Shown piece after piece: positions 47,295 to 57,207 of a stretch of 64,000 nt of DNA. The notes under the pieces are model-generated. The model made no database searches. It saw nothing but the letters and a program-made list of their open reading frames with translations, and was not told the origin of the DNA. Position 1 is the first letter of the stretch, and every line of letters begins with the position of its first letter. The stretch comes from Legionella cincinnatiensis (GTDB lineage: Bacteria; Pseudomonadota; Gammaproteobacteria; Legionellales; Legionellaceae): NCBI RefSeq assembly GCF_900452415.1, contig NZ_UGNX01000001.1:2728001-2792000 (forward strand), written 5' to 3'. The position numbers and the translations under genes are program-made.

Positions 47295-48776
47295 ATGACA
47301 TTCAGAAAACGCGCATTTGACTTTCTCGATTCTCGGAAAATTTTAAGAGAACTTACACCCGAAGCGGAAAAAGAACTTCTACAAAAGCTTCGTGATAAAA
47401 TTGGATTATCTGAATTTGATTTTAAGACTAATGCTTTTAATGATCATGATACCAACAGGACACGCAATTTTTCAGGTTTTAAACTGCAAATTGGCGAAGA
47501 TAAAGAAAATACTTTTGATAAACTACTGCGTGGAAAGGAACCAGAAAAAGAGAAATTGAAAGAGGAATTTGAAAAGGTATTCAAAAAAGAAGATTTTTAT
47601 GACACAGCTAAAGAATCATATAATAGATCAATAGCTGCATTCAAAGATATCATCGTTGAAAAAGTCCCTATGCCCTATTCAGCAGAAGATATTCGAGGTG
47701 AGCTCACTCGAATTCAAACTAATGCAAGAAATGCCATTGCAGCACAACAAAAATTGGAGCTCGAAAGATTTAAAAAAACGGTAGAAAGTCAAACAGATAA
47801 TTTGAAAGCGGCTTTAAATATCGATGATGACCAAGAAATAAATAACATCAAGGCCAATCTCATCAAAGAACTCGAAGGCACTCATAAAAAGCAATTAGAT
47901 GCTTTTGATAAAGCAGCTGCAGAAAACGTCACCCTATTAGATAAAGCAGCGAATGCCCAAATGGAACAATATGTCTTTGCTGCACAAATGGAGAAATACG
48001 CTTGGGGACAAACTGATGCCAGAAAACGCCAGGAAATGCTTGATGCAATAGAAGCAGTTAGAATAAAAAAGCTTAAGGAGCAACCGCAAGGAAATGTTTT
48101 TGTTGAAACCCATGTTGATCCTAATGGTATGTCAATTTCATCCATCGATCCCAAGGATTTAGACTTTTTTTATACCTTAACAGGGAAAAAAATAGAACAA
48201 AAAAAACCGGGTGTTTGGACTATAGAATTTCCTCCTAGAATTTTTGATCCTGGGTACTATCTAACCTATCCAGTAAATCAGGAAAAACCAAAAGCAGATA
48301 TGCTAGCCCTGGCTCAAGCAATTAGAGCTGCCGGATTTAACGGGATTAAAATGACTGTTGATTTTCCAAATGATCCCTATACCGAAAAACTAAGACTCAA
48401 ACAAGCTTATGAAGCATGTCTAGATGCTGGATTTCCTCCAGTTGAATTTGGTGATGACGGAAAACCCAAAAAACCACAGTTGATTATATTAATAGATAGC
48501 AAAGGTAGAGAAGTAAATATTCAAGAACTTTTCAAAGATGATGGGCCAAAGCTAGGTATGCTTCATCAGCAAGCTAAAGAACAACGTAAAGCTCTTGATG
48601 ATAGAAAGAATGTTCTGACTCCTTCCAAGAAATCGCCTCCTGAAATCACAAATGCATTGAAGACGGATATGTCTACAGCGAAAAATAAAGGCAAAACTGG
48701 ACCAGATATACTTACTCCAGAAAAAGAAAAAGAAGTAGAAGCACATGTAGAAAGAGTTCTTAAAGGTCCTAAATAA
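47295..48776 (+). CDS. Coiled-coil protein of unknown function (effector candidate)
   Basis: A 493-residue hydrophilic protein with no signal or membrane segment, preceded by GAGGTAGG. Residues 1-260 are mostly helical and coiled coil (AQQKLELERFKKTVESQTDNLKAAL). Residues 270-390 look like a compact mixed fold (FETHVDPNGMS-type VETHVDPNGMS, ADMLALAQAIRAAGFNGIKMTVDFPND, PQLIILIDSKGR). The tail is charged and Glu-rich (TPEKEKEVEAHVERVLKGPK), as in Dot/Icm substrates. Family not recognised. It is placed here because its composition and neighbours resemble the accessory block at 14.7-22.8 kb. Confidence 0.68.
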   Translation: MTFRKRAFDFLDSRKILRELTPEAEKELLQKLRDKIGLSEFDFKTNAFNDHDTNRTRNFSGFKLQIGEDKENTFDKLLRGKEPEKEKLKEEFEKVFKKEDFYDTAKESYNRSIAAFKDIIVEKVPMPYSAEDIRGELTRIQTNARNAIAAQQKLELERFKKTVESQTDNLKAALNIDDDQEINNIKANLIKELEGTHKKQLDAFDKAAAENVTLLDKAANAQMEQYVFAAQMEKYAWGQTDARKRQEMLDAIEAVRIKKLKEQPQGNVFVETHVDPNGMSISSIDPKDLDFFYTLTGKKIEQKKPGVWTIEFPPRIFDPGYYLTYPVNQEKPKADMLALAQAIRAAGFNGIKMTVDFPNDPYTEKLRLKQAYEACLDAGFPPVEFGDDGKPKKPQLIILIDSKGREVNIQELFKDDGPKLGMLHQQAKEQRKALDDRKNVLTPSKKSPPEITNALKTDMSTAKNKGKTGPDILTPEKEKEVEAHVERVLKGPK

Positions 48777-48929
48777 AACTGGATGCCTTGTTTTAGTGAT
48801 TAAAACACTGAGACAAGGAAAATTAAACGCTCCCTTTCTCCTATAAATGCTCAAAAAATTCCACTGTTTCCTAAGCCAAAATTCTGGTATTTTATACATT
48901 GTTCATGGTTGAAGGCTAAGGAGATGGCT

Positions 48930-49097
48930 ATGGATCCACGTGAATTTGATGAAAATGAGATGGAAATCGAAGATTTTAATGTTGATACAACACTATCCAC
49001 CGAAACAACTACCTCCACCAAATTAGAAAGAAGAAGGCGTATAGAGGATTTGTTTGAGGAAAAACGTCTTAGAGAAGAGCTCGCTGAATTCGGCTAA
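48930..49097 (+). CDS. PA3496-like small protein (putative envelope integrity family)
   Basis: A 55-residue protein. I choose ATG 48930, with AAGGAG 6 nt before. The N-terminus is acidic (DPREFDENEMEIEDFNVD), and the C-terminus KLERRRRIEDLFEEKRLREELAEF resembles the conserved end of the PA3496 family of short gamma-proteobacterial proteins (roughly RRRxEDxxEERRLRREL). The molecular role of the family is not known. The similarity is from memory of the motif. Confidence 0.6.
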   Translation: MDPREFDENEMEIEDFNVDTTLSTETTTSTKLERRRRIEDLFEEKRLREELAEFG

Positions 49098-49432
49098 AAT
49101 GAAACACGAAATAAGAGCCAAAATTGTATGAGCAATATATCATCATTTTATACTTCTCAACAAGATTCAACGAGTGTTTCTTCAACATTAGGGACGTTCT
49201 AAAGAACGTCGCCTTCCGCGAAAGCGGACGGCCTAAAAAGCACCGCACTTACACTTAACTTCATCTCGGCTTTTTAATTAGAATCACATAAAATCTAATA
49301 TTTATTCGTATAATAATACTGAAAATTTTACTCTAACTTTTTGAAAAAAAAATAATATCTATCTTATTTATATGACATATAAAAACAATCATTTGGATAT
49401 TTTTTAACCATCATGATTATAATTAGAATAAT
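49098..49432. other. Intergenic region with two short hairpins
   Basis: A perfect GACGTTCT / AGAACGTC hairpin at 49193-49210 is followed closely by a TCCGC-GAAA-GCGGA hairpin near 49214-49229. A 24-codon frame starts at 49128 (MSNISSFYTSQQ...) and ends in the first hairpin. I do not consider it a gene. The rest is AT-rich. Confidence 0.5.
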
Positions 49433-49634
49433 TTAATGTCAGTTATGGATAAGAGATCGGGTTATTACTTCGACCCGTTCGGGCTGAGGAGGCGCACCAG
49501 CACCGTCTCGAAGCCTTGGCAGGTACTCTCGAATCCGATGCCAAAGCTTCGAGACGGCGTAAACGCCTTCTCAGCTCGAATGGGTCGTGATAGAGACTCG
49601 TTATAATTATATCTTTATCCATAACTGGCGTTAA
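49433..49634. mobile_element. MITE-like element, copy 3 (202 bp)
   Basis: Ends are inverted: TTAATGTCAGTTATGGATAA on the left; TTAACGCCAGTTATGGATAA from the right when read inverted. The interior matches the 26662 copy (CGACCCGTTCGGGCTGAGGA, GTCTCGAAGCCTTGGCAGGT) but the palindrome arms have several mismatches, so this copy is older or under less constraint. It ends 31 bp before the IcmD-like gene. Confidence 0.85.
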
Positions 49635-49665
49635 TTTAAAACTTTTTTAAGCTGAGGAGAAAGAG

Positions 49666-50067
49666 GTGAAAAATAAAATCATGAGTAAATCAAATTATAA
49701 ACATTGGTTATCCAGTATTGTTTGTTTGGGGGTATTGGCTTTAGTCAGTCAAAATGCAGCTGCAGGTGATATGAGTGTTGGTGACATGGCATCAGAAATT
49801 ACCTCATCTTTTACCAACCTGACTAAACTAATAACCGCTGGTTCTTATTTAGCTGGTTTAGCATTTTCTATTGCGGCGATCATGAAATTTAAACAGCACA
49901 AGGATAATCCAACTCAAATTCCAATAGGCACACCAATTGCCTTAGTTTTTATCGCAGCTGGTCTATTATTCTTGCCTTCTATTTTGGGTGTCACCGGAAC
50001 AACCATGTTCGGCGTTAATGGCGGTGAAACTGCTGGTCCTACTGGTACTGTTTATACTAGTGGCTAG
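49666..50067 (+). CDS. IcmD/DotP-like Dot/Icm type IVB secretion protein, orphan paralogue
   Basis: A 133-residue membrane protein with N-terminal signal-like helix (WLSSIVCLGVLALVSQNAAAG) and two further hydrophobic segments (LITAGSYLAGLAFSIAAIM, GTPIALVFIAAGLLFLPSIL) joined by KFKQHKDNPTQIPIG, a motif I associate with IcmD/DotP. The GTG at 49666 follows GAGGAGAAAGAG; an in-frame ATG at 49681 is the alternative. The standard icmD gene lies among icmG-C-D-J-B; no such neighbours occur here, so this is a separate copy. Preceded by a MITE and followed by a terminator, so it is a single-gene unit. Confidence 0.82.
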   Translation: MKNKIMSKSNYKHWLSSIVCLGVLALVSQNAAAGDMSVGDMASEITSSFTNLTKLITAGSYLAGLAFSIAAIMKFKQHKDNPTQIPIGTPIALVFIAAGLLFLPSILGVTGTTMFGVNGGETAGPTGTVYTSG

Positions 50068-50102
50068 AAATAGCTTGCTTGTATCATAGTCGGATTAATT
50101 TC

Positions 50103-50135
50103 AAAAATCCTCCCTCATCTGAGCGAGGATTTTTT
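50103..50135 (+). terminator. Rho-independent terminator of the IcmD-like gene
   Basis: A 10-bp stem AAAAATCCTC / GAGGATTTTT, with a further CTCATCTGAG hairpin in the loop, followed by T residues, 36 bp after the stop. Confidence 0.85.
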
Positions 50136-50268
50136 AATATATAAAGCTCATTAAAATTTATAATAAATCAGCCTAGGCATTTCTAATACTTTACTAGTCT
50201 AACAATAGATATTTACAAAAGTACACTCTAAAAGTTCATTATTCCGTTCGGTAAGTTTCATTTTGACA

Positions 50269-50997
50269 TCATATTCTTGAGTTTGAAAAATAAATATCAA
50301 ATCGTACTGTTTTACCATTTACTTGTGCATTTACCGGCAACAAAGGGTTACTTTTTTGTGGCCATTTTACAACTACTCTCTGTTTCGTTCGGGTTATCGC
50401 TAGCTGGATCAAATCACGCGCATCATCATCTGTCCCTATTATTTGCTGCAACACCTGCATTTCCTTTTTTACTAATGCCGATTTACTGCGCTCAGGATGC
50501 ATAGGATCAATATAAATTACATCAGGATAATCTTTTTCTTCAAGTATATGAAAGTAAGAATATGCATCGCCAGCATAAAGAGATAGATGCATTTTTTGTT
50601 GCTCAGACTCGCTTCTTCTTAATAATGCATCCGATAATAAAGAAGCCATAACAGGATGACGTTCTATCATTAATACTTCTGCTCCAAAACTGGCTAATAT
50701 CGCAGCATCTCGCCCCCAGCCTGCTGTTGCATCAATAATTTTAAGTCCAATACCAGGCTTACAAGCACGAATTAAACCTTGCTTTTTTCCTTCTGATTTT
50801 CTCTTACTCCAAAATGCGCTACTCAATTCGACCGAAATAGGAGAAAAACCAGGTATTTTTAATGCAAGCTTGTCTTCAGTAACAAAAAGACAAGAGGTTG
50901 CCTGCTTGTCCAAAACAAAATTTAACTGTTTTGCAAGTACGTGAGCTTTATCATATAAACTTTCGTGCTCATAACCTACTGTTGTAATCTCAATCAT
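50269..50997 (-). CDS. rsmJ: 16S rRNA (guanine-1516-N2)-methyltransferase
   Basis: A 242-residue methyltransferase: LKIIDATAGWGRDAAILASFGAEVLMIERHP (cofactor motif split here by the usual loop), SLYAGDAYSYF, and DVIYIDPMHPERSKSALVKKEMQVL, the catalytic DPMHP-type motif of RsmJ. The start overlaps the glyS stop by 4 bp, an unusual coupling of two translation-related genes. Confidence 0.93.
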   Translation of the reverse strand: MIEITTVGYEHESLYDKAHVLAKQLNFVLDKQATSCLFVTEDKLALKIPGFSPISVELSSAFWSKRKSEGKKQGLIRACKPGIGLKIIDATAGWGRDAAILASFGAEVLMIERHPVMASLLSDALLRRSESEQQKMHLSLYAGDAYSYFHILEEKDYPDVIYIDPMHPERSKSALVKKEMQVLQQIIGTDDDARDLIQLAITRTKQRVVVKWPQKSNPLLPVNAQVNGKTVRFDIYFSNSRI

Positions 50998-53063
50998 ATT
51001 TGCAATAATGAAATATCCGCAACACCTTGTAATAAATCCTGTAAGCAGACTAAAAGTGCCAGGCGATTAGACTTTATTGCTTCATCATCCACCATTACCA
51101 TTACTTTATCAAAAAACGCATCAACCGGTTCTTTCAAAGTGGCGAGTAATTTCAAGAGCGAACTATAGTCAGCAGAGCGATATAAAGGTTCCACTGCTTG
51201 AGCAATATGTTTTATGTGAGTGTATAAAGATTTTTCTACCTCTTCTTCAAGAAGTTGTTCTTTGATCGGAGGTAAAACGTGCTTTTCTATTTGAGCAAGC
51301 AAATTATTCACTCTTTTGCATGCAGCAGAAAGAGAAGCAGCTTCAGGAAGTGTAACAAATGCTTGTAAGGCATTTAATCGTTTATCTAAATCATACAGCC
51401 ATTCATCTTGACGAGCACGGCCAGCATGGATTAAATCAATGCTTAATCCCTGCCCTTGATAGTAGGATTGTAGGCGATCCAATATAAAAAGTTTTAATTC
51501 ATCACGCAGATTCGGCTCAATGGATACGGTAGCTCCATAATGCACAACTGCTTGCTCAATTAAAGGACTTAAATTAAGTGGAGCAGAGGTAGAAATGAGT
51601 AACCGAACAACCGCCAAAGCATGACGACGCAATTTAAAAGGATCTTTTACCCCAGAAGGTTTTTGCCCAATAGCAAAAATACCCACTAAAGTATCAATTC
51701 TATCTGCTAAAGATAAAGCTAAACCTAAATCAGATTTAGGTAAACCATCCGCAGAAAAACGGGGCATATATTGCTCATTTAGGGCATGTGCAACAACGTG
51801 GTCTTCACCATCATTCACTGCGTAATAATACCCCATTAATCCCTGCAACTCTGGGAATTCACCTACCATACCCGTTAACAAATCACACTTACTTAATTGC
51901 GCGGCACGTTGTGCTTGATGAACTTCTAAATGTAATGCAGCACTTAAATAAGTCATCATTGCTTCAATTCTCAATGCCTTGTCTAATAAACTCCCTAGTT
52001 TTGCTTGAAAAACAACCTGTTCTGTTCCTAGAATTCGTTGACTTAAAGGTTGTTTTTTGTCTTGTCTAAAAAAGAATGCTGCATCGCTTAAACGAGCACG
52101 CATTACTTTTTCATTGCCCATAATTACTTGTTCCGGATTGGAGCTAACAATATTTGAAACAGTAATAAAATGAGGCAACAAATTTCCTTGTTTGTCTTTT
52201 AGAGCAAAACACTTTTGATGTGACTGCATTGATGCAATTAATGATTCAGCTGGAACTTCAAGAAATTCTTTTTCAAAATCAGCCATTAATGCCTGAGGCC
52301 ATTCCACAATGGAGGTTACTTCATCAAGCAAGCTTTCAGGCATTATTGCTGTCGCTTGGTAGGATTCTGCCAATTGTTTTATTTGCTCTTGAATTATTTG
52401 TTTACGATTGGCAAAATCAGCCATCACAAATGCTTCTTTCATCTGTGCTTCATAACCTTGTGCTGAATGAATAGCAATTTGTTGTGGATGATGAAAACGA
52501 TGCCCCCTGCTAAAGCGACCGCTTTGAATTCCTAAAAGAGTATATTCTATGACTTCATCACCATAGAGGGTAACTACCCAATGCACAGGTCGTGCAAACT
52601 CATCATCACCCGACCCCCACCGCATGGGTTTCGAGATAGGTAACGCCGCTAAAGCCTGGCTAATCAAAGTAGGTAATAAATCTTTAGTTTTATTTCCCGG
52701 ACTCTGTGTCTCATAGACTATCCAGCTTCCTTTTTCTGTTTCTAATCGAGTCAGCTGCTCCACCTCTACGCCACAAGATTTTGCAAAACCAAGTAAAGCT
52801 GATGAAGGCTTACCTTCTTTATCATAAGCAGCAGCCAATGCTGGGCCTCGCCGCATAATATTTTGGCTTTGTTGCTCTGCTTGTAGACCTAAAATAACTA
52901 CGGCGATACGTCTAGGCGTAGCATAACGCTTTACTTGCCCATAAACTAATTGTGCTTTATCTAATGCAGCTAGTAAGAGATTAGCAAATTCATCAGCCAG
53001 AGGCCAAACTGAACCAGAAGGTAACTCTTCACAACCTAATTCAAAAATAAAATCATTGACCAT
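50994..53063 (-). CDS. glyS: Glycyl-tRNA synthetase beta subunit
   Basis: A 689-residue GlyS. I choose ATG 53063, giving [17 protein letters not shown], the standard N-terminus; the longer frame to 53105 lies inside glyQ. Later signs are [38 protein letters not shown] and [18 protein letters not shown] (tRNA-binding HD-like region). Overlaps glyQ by 11 bp. Confidence 0.95.
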   Translation of the reverse strand: MVNDFIFELGCEELPSGSVWPLADEFANLLLAALDKAQLVYGQVKRYATPRRIAVVILGLQAEQQSQNIMRRGPALAAAYDKEGKPSSALLGFAKSCGVEVEQLTRLETEKGSWIVYETQSPGNKTKDLLPTLISQALAALPISKPMRWGSGDDEFARPVHWVVTLYGDEVIEYTLLGIQSGRFSRGHRFHHPQQIAIHSAQGYEAQMKEAFVMADFANRKQIIQEQIKQLAESYQATAIMPESLLDEVTSIVEWPQALMADFEKEFLEVPAESLIASMQSHQKCFALKDKQGNLLPHFITVSNIVSSNPEQVIMGNEKVMRARLSDAAFFFRQDKKQPLSQRILGTEQVVFQAKLGSLLDKALRIEAMMTYLSAALHLEVHQAQRAAQLSKCDLLTGMVGEFPELQGLMGYYYAVNDGEDHVVAHALNEQYMPRFSADGLPKSDLGLALSLADRIDTLVGIFAIGQKPSGVKDPFKLRRHALAVVRLLISTSAPLNLSPLIEQAVVHYGATVSIEPNLRDELKLFILDRLQSYYQGQGLSIDLIHAGRARQDEWLYDLDKRLNALQAFVTLPEAASLSAACKRVNNLLAQIEKHVLPPIKEQLLEEEVEKSLYTHIKHIAQAVEPLYRSADYSSLLKLLATLKEPVDAFFDKVMVMVDDEAIKSNRLALLVCLQDLLQGVADISLLQI

Positions 53064-53964
53064 CACACACCTTTTGGTTAAGCATAGGAAAGCCCAAAGC
53101 TTCACGTGCCTGATAATAAGCTTGCGCCACTGCTCTTGATAAATGCCTTACCCGTAAAATATATCGCTGCCTTTCCGTAACTGAGATTGCTTTGCGTGCA
53201 TCGAGTAAATTGAAAGAATGCGATGCTTTAATCACCATTTCATAGGCCGGCAAAGGCAATTGTAAGGAAATTAATTTTTGTGCTTCACTTTCATAATAAT
53301 CAAACTGCTTAAATAACTCTTCTACATTGGCATGTTCAAAATTATAAGCAGACATTTCAACTTCATTTTGATGGAATACATTACCGTAAGTAACTATTCC
53401 GTTTGCTGTGTGACTCCAAGGAAGATCAAATAAATTATCTACACCTAATAAGTACATAGCCAAACGTTCCAGGCCATAAGTGAGTTCACCGGTTACGGGT
53501 TTACAGACCAAACCACCCGCTTGCTGAAAATAGGTAAATTGAGATACTTCCATACCATTTTGCCAAACCTCCCAACCTAACCCCCAAGCACCCAGTGTAG
53601 GCGACTCCCAGTTATCTTCAACAAAACGAATATCATCTGCTAGAGGGTCTACTCCTAAAGCACGTAAAGAATCCAAATACTTATCTTGGATGTCTAAAGG
53701 TGAAGGTTTGAGTACTACCTGAAATTGATAGTAATGCTGCACTCGATTCGGATTATCTCCATAACGACCATCTGTAGGTCTTCGAGAAGGTTGAACATAG
53801 GCGGCATACCAAGGTTCGGGACCTATTGCGCGCAAGAAAGTAGCTGGGTGAAAAGTACCCGCGCCAACTTCCATATCAAATGGTTGTAAAATGATACATC
53901 CTTGAGCAGCCCAATATTGTTGCAATGTTAGAATAATATCCTGAAATGTAGTTGGTTTTGTCAT
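53053..53964 (-). CDS. glyQ: Glycyl-tRNA synthetase alpha subunit
   Basis: A 303-residue class II synthetase subunit: [81 protein letters not shown] and [12 protein letters not shown] (motif 3 with its arginine). Forms an alpha2-beta2 enzyme with GlyS. Confidence 0.97.
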   Translation of the reverse strand: MTKPTTFQDIILTLQQYWAAQGCIILQPFDMEVGAGTFHPATFLRAIGPEPWYAAYVQPSRRPTDGRYGDNPNRVQHYYQFQVVLKPSPLDIQDKYLDSLRALGVDPLADDIRFVEDNWESPTLGAWGLGWEVWQNGMEVSQFTYFQQAGGLVCKPVTGELTYGLERLAMYLLGVDNLFDLPWSHTANGIVTYGNVFHQNEVEMSAYNFEHANVEELFKQFDYYESEAQKLISLQLPLPAYEMVIKASHSFNLLDARKAISVTERQRYILRVRHLSRAVAQAYYQAREALGFPMLNQKVCDGQ

Positions 53965-53980
53965 GAAGGTCTCAACATAA

Positions 53981-54052
53981 CCTAGGTGCAGCGAAGCAGA
54001 ACCCGGGGGTTTCTAGCACAAATTCCGGGCTCTGCTTCGCTGCACCCGGCTA
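53981..54052. repeat. Inverted repeat with 16-bp perfect arms (GGTGCAGCGAAGCAGA)
   Basis: GGTGCAGCGAAGCAGA at 53985-54000 is perfectly complementary to 54031-54046, with CCCGG / CCGGG extending the stem. It lies upstream of glyQ and downstream of the dsbA2-like gene. The core recurs near 9213. Confidence 0.8.
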
Positions 54053-54065
54053 CATATTAACGGTC

Positions 54066-54854
54066 TTATGAATTACCAGCTGCTTTCTTAATTAACTCTT
54101 GTAAGGATTCTTCGCTCGCAGCGCCAGGTATAAATGAAGGCTCTGAACCTGCTTTAAACTGACCACCTGGAGTGGAAGCAATAATAAACGCTGGAGTACC
54201 CATCAAGTGTAATTTTTCTGCTAATTCACGGTTTGCATCCAAAATCGCAGTAACGTCTTTGCTTTGCATATCAGTTTTTAACTTCTTCATGTCCAAGCCT
54301 AGGGACTTAGCAGTCGCCATCACAATCTGATCATTCAAACGTTTATCAATAGAAATTAGCGCATTATGCATTGCTTGATATTTACCTTGCATACCAGCAG
54401 CTAAAGCAGCTCTAGAAGCCAACTCAGAGCTCTTACCAAAAATAGGAAACTCTTTATAAACAACGCGTAAATCGCTGTCTTTTTTAAGTAAACTATCGAT
54501 AACTGGTGACATTTTTTTGCAATGAATGCATTGATAGTCAAAAAACTCTACTATAGTTACATTACCTTTAGGATTACCTACTACGGTAGTTTTACCTTGG
54601 AATAATTGATCTGTATTTTCTTTAATTGCAGATTGCGCTTGTTGCTGCATGTTTTGTTGTTGCTTTTGTTGCAACGCTTGCGAAACTTCCAAGAGTACTT
54701 CTGGATTAGCTACTAAATAGTCATGCACTACTTTTTCAATTTCCTTTTTTTGTGCATCAGACATAGGAGTTACAGGATTAGTATCCGCTGCTATTGCAGA
54801 TGATGCCATAGACACTGTCAGTGCTCCTACTGTTAATAAGCTTTTAAATTTCAC
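54066..54854 (-). CDS. DsbA2/Com1-like periplasmic thiol-disulfide oxidoreductase
   Basis: A 262-residue protein. Signal peptide MKFKSLLTVGALTVSMASSAIA, then a Gln-rich helical N-terminal part (about 25-85) as in dimeric Com1/DsbA2 proteins, then the thioredoxin fold with FFDYQCIHCKKMSPV (active cysteines C109 and C112) and the cis-proline loop MGTPAFI. Legionella DsbA2 has this layout and works both as oxidase and isomerase, serving Dot/Icm assembly. That it is DsbA2 rather than another Com1-type protein is inference. Confidence 0.85.
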   Translation of the reverse strand: MKFKSLLTVGALTVSMASSAIAADTNPVTPMSDAQKKEIEKVVHDYLVANPEVLLEVSQALQQKQQQNMQQQAQSAIKENTDQLFQGKTTVVGNPKGNVTIVEFFDYQCIHCKKMSPVIDSLLKKDSDLRVVYKEFPIFGKSSELASRAALAAGMQGKYQAMHNALISIDKRLNDQIVMATAKSLGLDMKKLKTDMQSKDVTAILDANRELAEKLHLMGTPAFIIASTPGGQFKAGSEPSFIPGAASEESLQELIKKAAGNS

Positions 54855-55041
54855 GCAGTTCCCCTTATTTAATAGTTAACATAATACCAAAATCCTTTAC
54901 AAACGGCACCCTAGCATCCACTTGAAGAAAATTCAATAGTTAAGATGTCATTGTACTTATTTTACTTTGGTTCAGACAAAGACAAAACCTAGGTGTTAGG
55001 TACATTCATGAAGCCAAGCAGATAAATTACCTTCACCCAGG

Positions 55042-57207
55042 CTATGTTGCAACAGCCAAATTGGCATAGGCTAAAACAAGCCATTTTACACCATGCTCCC
55101 TAAATTTTACCTGGACACGAGTATGCGCACCACTCCCCTCAACTGCTAATACTACTCCCTGACCAAATTTTGCATGAGTCACATTTTGCCCTAGAGCTAA
55201 TCCTGATGTTTGTGGCGCAACTGAAGGTTTACTTCGAGAAATAGCAGGTGATTGAAAACTCGCTTTTACACGAATCTCCTCAAGGAGCTCCTGAGGTAAT
55301 TCTCTTAAAAATCGCGAGGGCCGATGATATTCTTCTCGCCCATACTGACGTCTGATTTCAGCATAAGATAAAATCAGTTTACGCATAGCTCGAGTCATAC
55401 CCACGTAGCATAATCGGCGTTCTTCTTCCAAACGTCCAGGCTCCTCCAAAGACTGTTTTCCAGGAAAAACACCTTCTTCCATACCCACCAAAAAGACCAT
55501 GGGGAACTCAAGACCCTTAGCAGCATGTAAAGTCATCAAGTGTACATAACGTTCATGTTCACCGGCTTGCATTTCTCCTGCTTCTAATGATGCATGTGCT
55601 AAAAATGCATTCACTAAAGGAATTGCTTCATCTTCTTCTTGTTCGTAACAAAATTGTTTCGCGGCATTGATCAACTCTTGTAAGTTATCCAGACGAGACT
55701 CTGATTTATCTCCTTTGATTTTACTGAAATGTGCATACAACCCACTCAGCTGAATCACCATGGAGAGCTGCTCATCCAGTTCCATTTCTACAGTGTTTTG
55801 TTGCAATTGTTCGATTAATTCAATAAATTTTGCTAATGCAGAACCGGCGCGTTGTGCCATTCCACCTGATTCTAATAAAGTTTTAGCCGCATGCCATAAA
55901 GAACATTGTTCTGATTTTGCATAATAACGCAAATCATCCAGCGTTTTTTCACCTATACCACGAGTTGGAAAATTAACCACACGTTCAAAAGCCGTATCAT
56001 CATCTGGATTAACCAATAAACGTAAATACGCTAAAGCATCTTTTACTTCTGCACGATCAAAGAATCGTAAACCACCATAAATACGATATGCAATTCTCGC
56101 ACGTAAAAGCGCTTCTTCTAAAGCCCTGGATTGTGCATTTGAACGATATAAAACAGCAATTTCATCCGCGCTGGTACCTTGATTGATTTCCATCATAATG
56201 CGTTCACAAACAAAACGTGCTTCATCCAATTCATTAAACGCACTGTAAACAAGAATTTTTTCTCCGGTTGCACCATCAGTCCACAAGTCTTTTCCCATTC
56301 GTGAATGATTATTGGTAATTAATGCATTTGCTGCATCAAGTATAGTTGCAGTGGAACGATAATTTTGTTCTAAGCGAATAGTCCGTGTATTGGTAAAGTC
56401 TCGAGCGAATTGTTGAATATTCTCCACCTTAGCGCCACGCCAGCCATAAATAGATTGATCATCATCACCAACTGCCAAAACAGCAGTATGCTCACCAGCA
56501 AGAAGGCGTATCCATGCATATTGAATTGTATTGGTATCCTGAAATTCATCCACTAAAATCGCTTGAAAACGTTGGCGATAATGATGAAGAATTTCTGGAT
56601 TATCCCGTAATAACTCATGTGTTCTTAATAACAACTCTGCAAAATCAATCACTCCCGCAGTCTGACAAGCCTGTTCGTACGCTCTATAAATATTAAGTAG
56701 TGTTTTACCTGGTCCATAGGATAAGGTATGTACATGTTGTGGTCGTATCCCTTCATCTTTCTGTCCATTAATAAAAGACTGGGCTTGTTTTACCGGCCAT
56801 TGTTCAGGATCAAGATTTAATGAAGCAATGACTCGTTTAATCATGCGTGCTTGATCTTCTGTATCAAGAATATGAAATAATTCAGGTAAATGCGCCTCTC
56901 TGTAATGACGACGAAGCAAGCGATGACATAATCCATGAAATGTTCCGACCCATAACCCCATTATAGGTGTATTTAACATATTGTTTAACCGTGCCCTCAT
57001 TTCACCAGCCGCTTTGTTAGTAAACGTTACTGCCAAAATGCCATGGGGAGAGATATACTGTTCTGCAATCAACCAAGCGATGCGACTTACCAGTACTTTA
57101 GTTTTACCACTTCCAGCACCAGCCAGAACCAATGTGTTACCAAGTGGAGCAGTAACTGCTTCGCGTTGTCGCTCATTCAACTCTCTAAGAATTGCAGCAA
57201 GAGTCAT
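55042..57207 (-). CDS. uvrD: DNA helicase II
   Basis: A 721-residue SF1 helicase with AGAGSGKTKVLVSR, ILAVTFTNKAAGEMRARL, LVDEFQDTNTIQ, AVGDDDQSIYGWRGA, RLEQNYRSTATILDAAN, LMTLHAAKGLEFPMVFLVG and RLCYVGMTRAMRKLIL. The short C-terminal Tudor-like tail (THAKFGQGVVLAVEGSG) is typical of UvrD and contacts UvrB/RNA polymerase. It acts in excision and mismatch repair. I see no LexA box of the E. coli type upstream. Confidence 0.95.
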   Translation of the reverse strand: MTLAAILRELNERQREAVTAPLGNTLVLAGAGSGKTKVLVSRIAWLIAEQYISPHGILAVTFTNKAAGEMRARLNNMLNTPIMGLWVGTFHGLCHRLLRRHYREAHLPELFHILDTEDQARMIKRVIASLNLDPEQWPVKQAQSFINGQKDEGIRPQHVHTLSYGPGKTLLNIYRAYEQACQTAGVIDFAELLLRTHELLRDNPEILHHYRQRFQAILVDEFQDTNTIQYAWIRLLAGEHTAVLAVGDDDQSIYGWRGAKVENIQQFARDFTNTRTIRLEQNYRSTATILDAANALITNNHSRMGKDLWTDGATGEKILVYSAFNELDEARFVCERIMMEINQGTSADEIAVLYRSNAQSRALEEALLRARIAYRIYGGLRFFDRAEVKDALAYLRLLVNPDDDTAFERVVNFPTRGIGEKTLDDLRYYAKSEQCSLWHAAKTLLESGGMAQRAGSALAKFIELIEQLQQNTVEMELDEQLSMVIQLSGLYAHFSKIKGDKSESRLDNLQELINAAKQFCYEQEEDEAIPLVNAFLAHASLEAGEMQAGEHERYVHLMTLHAAKGLEFPMVFLVGMEEGVFPGKQSLEEPGRLEEERRLCYVGMTRAMRKLILSYAEIRRQYGREEYHRPSRFLRELPQELLEEIRVKASFQSPAISRSKPSVAPQTSGLALGQNVTHAKFGQGVVLAVEGSGAHTRVQVKFREHGVKWLVLAYANLAVAT

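Noticed and set aside
49128-49202. 24-codon Ser/Thr-rich frame (MSNISSFYTSQQ...)
   Set aside because: It has no clear ribosome-binding site and ends in a hairpin; perhaps a remnant but not supportable.
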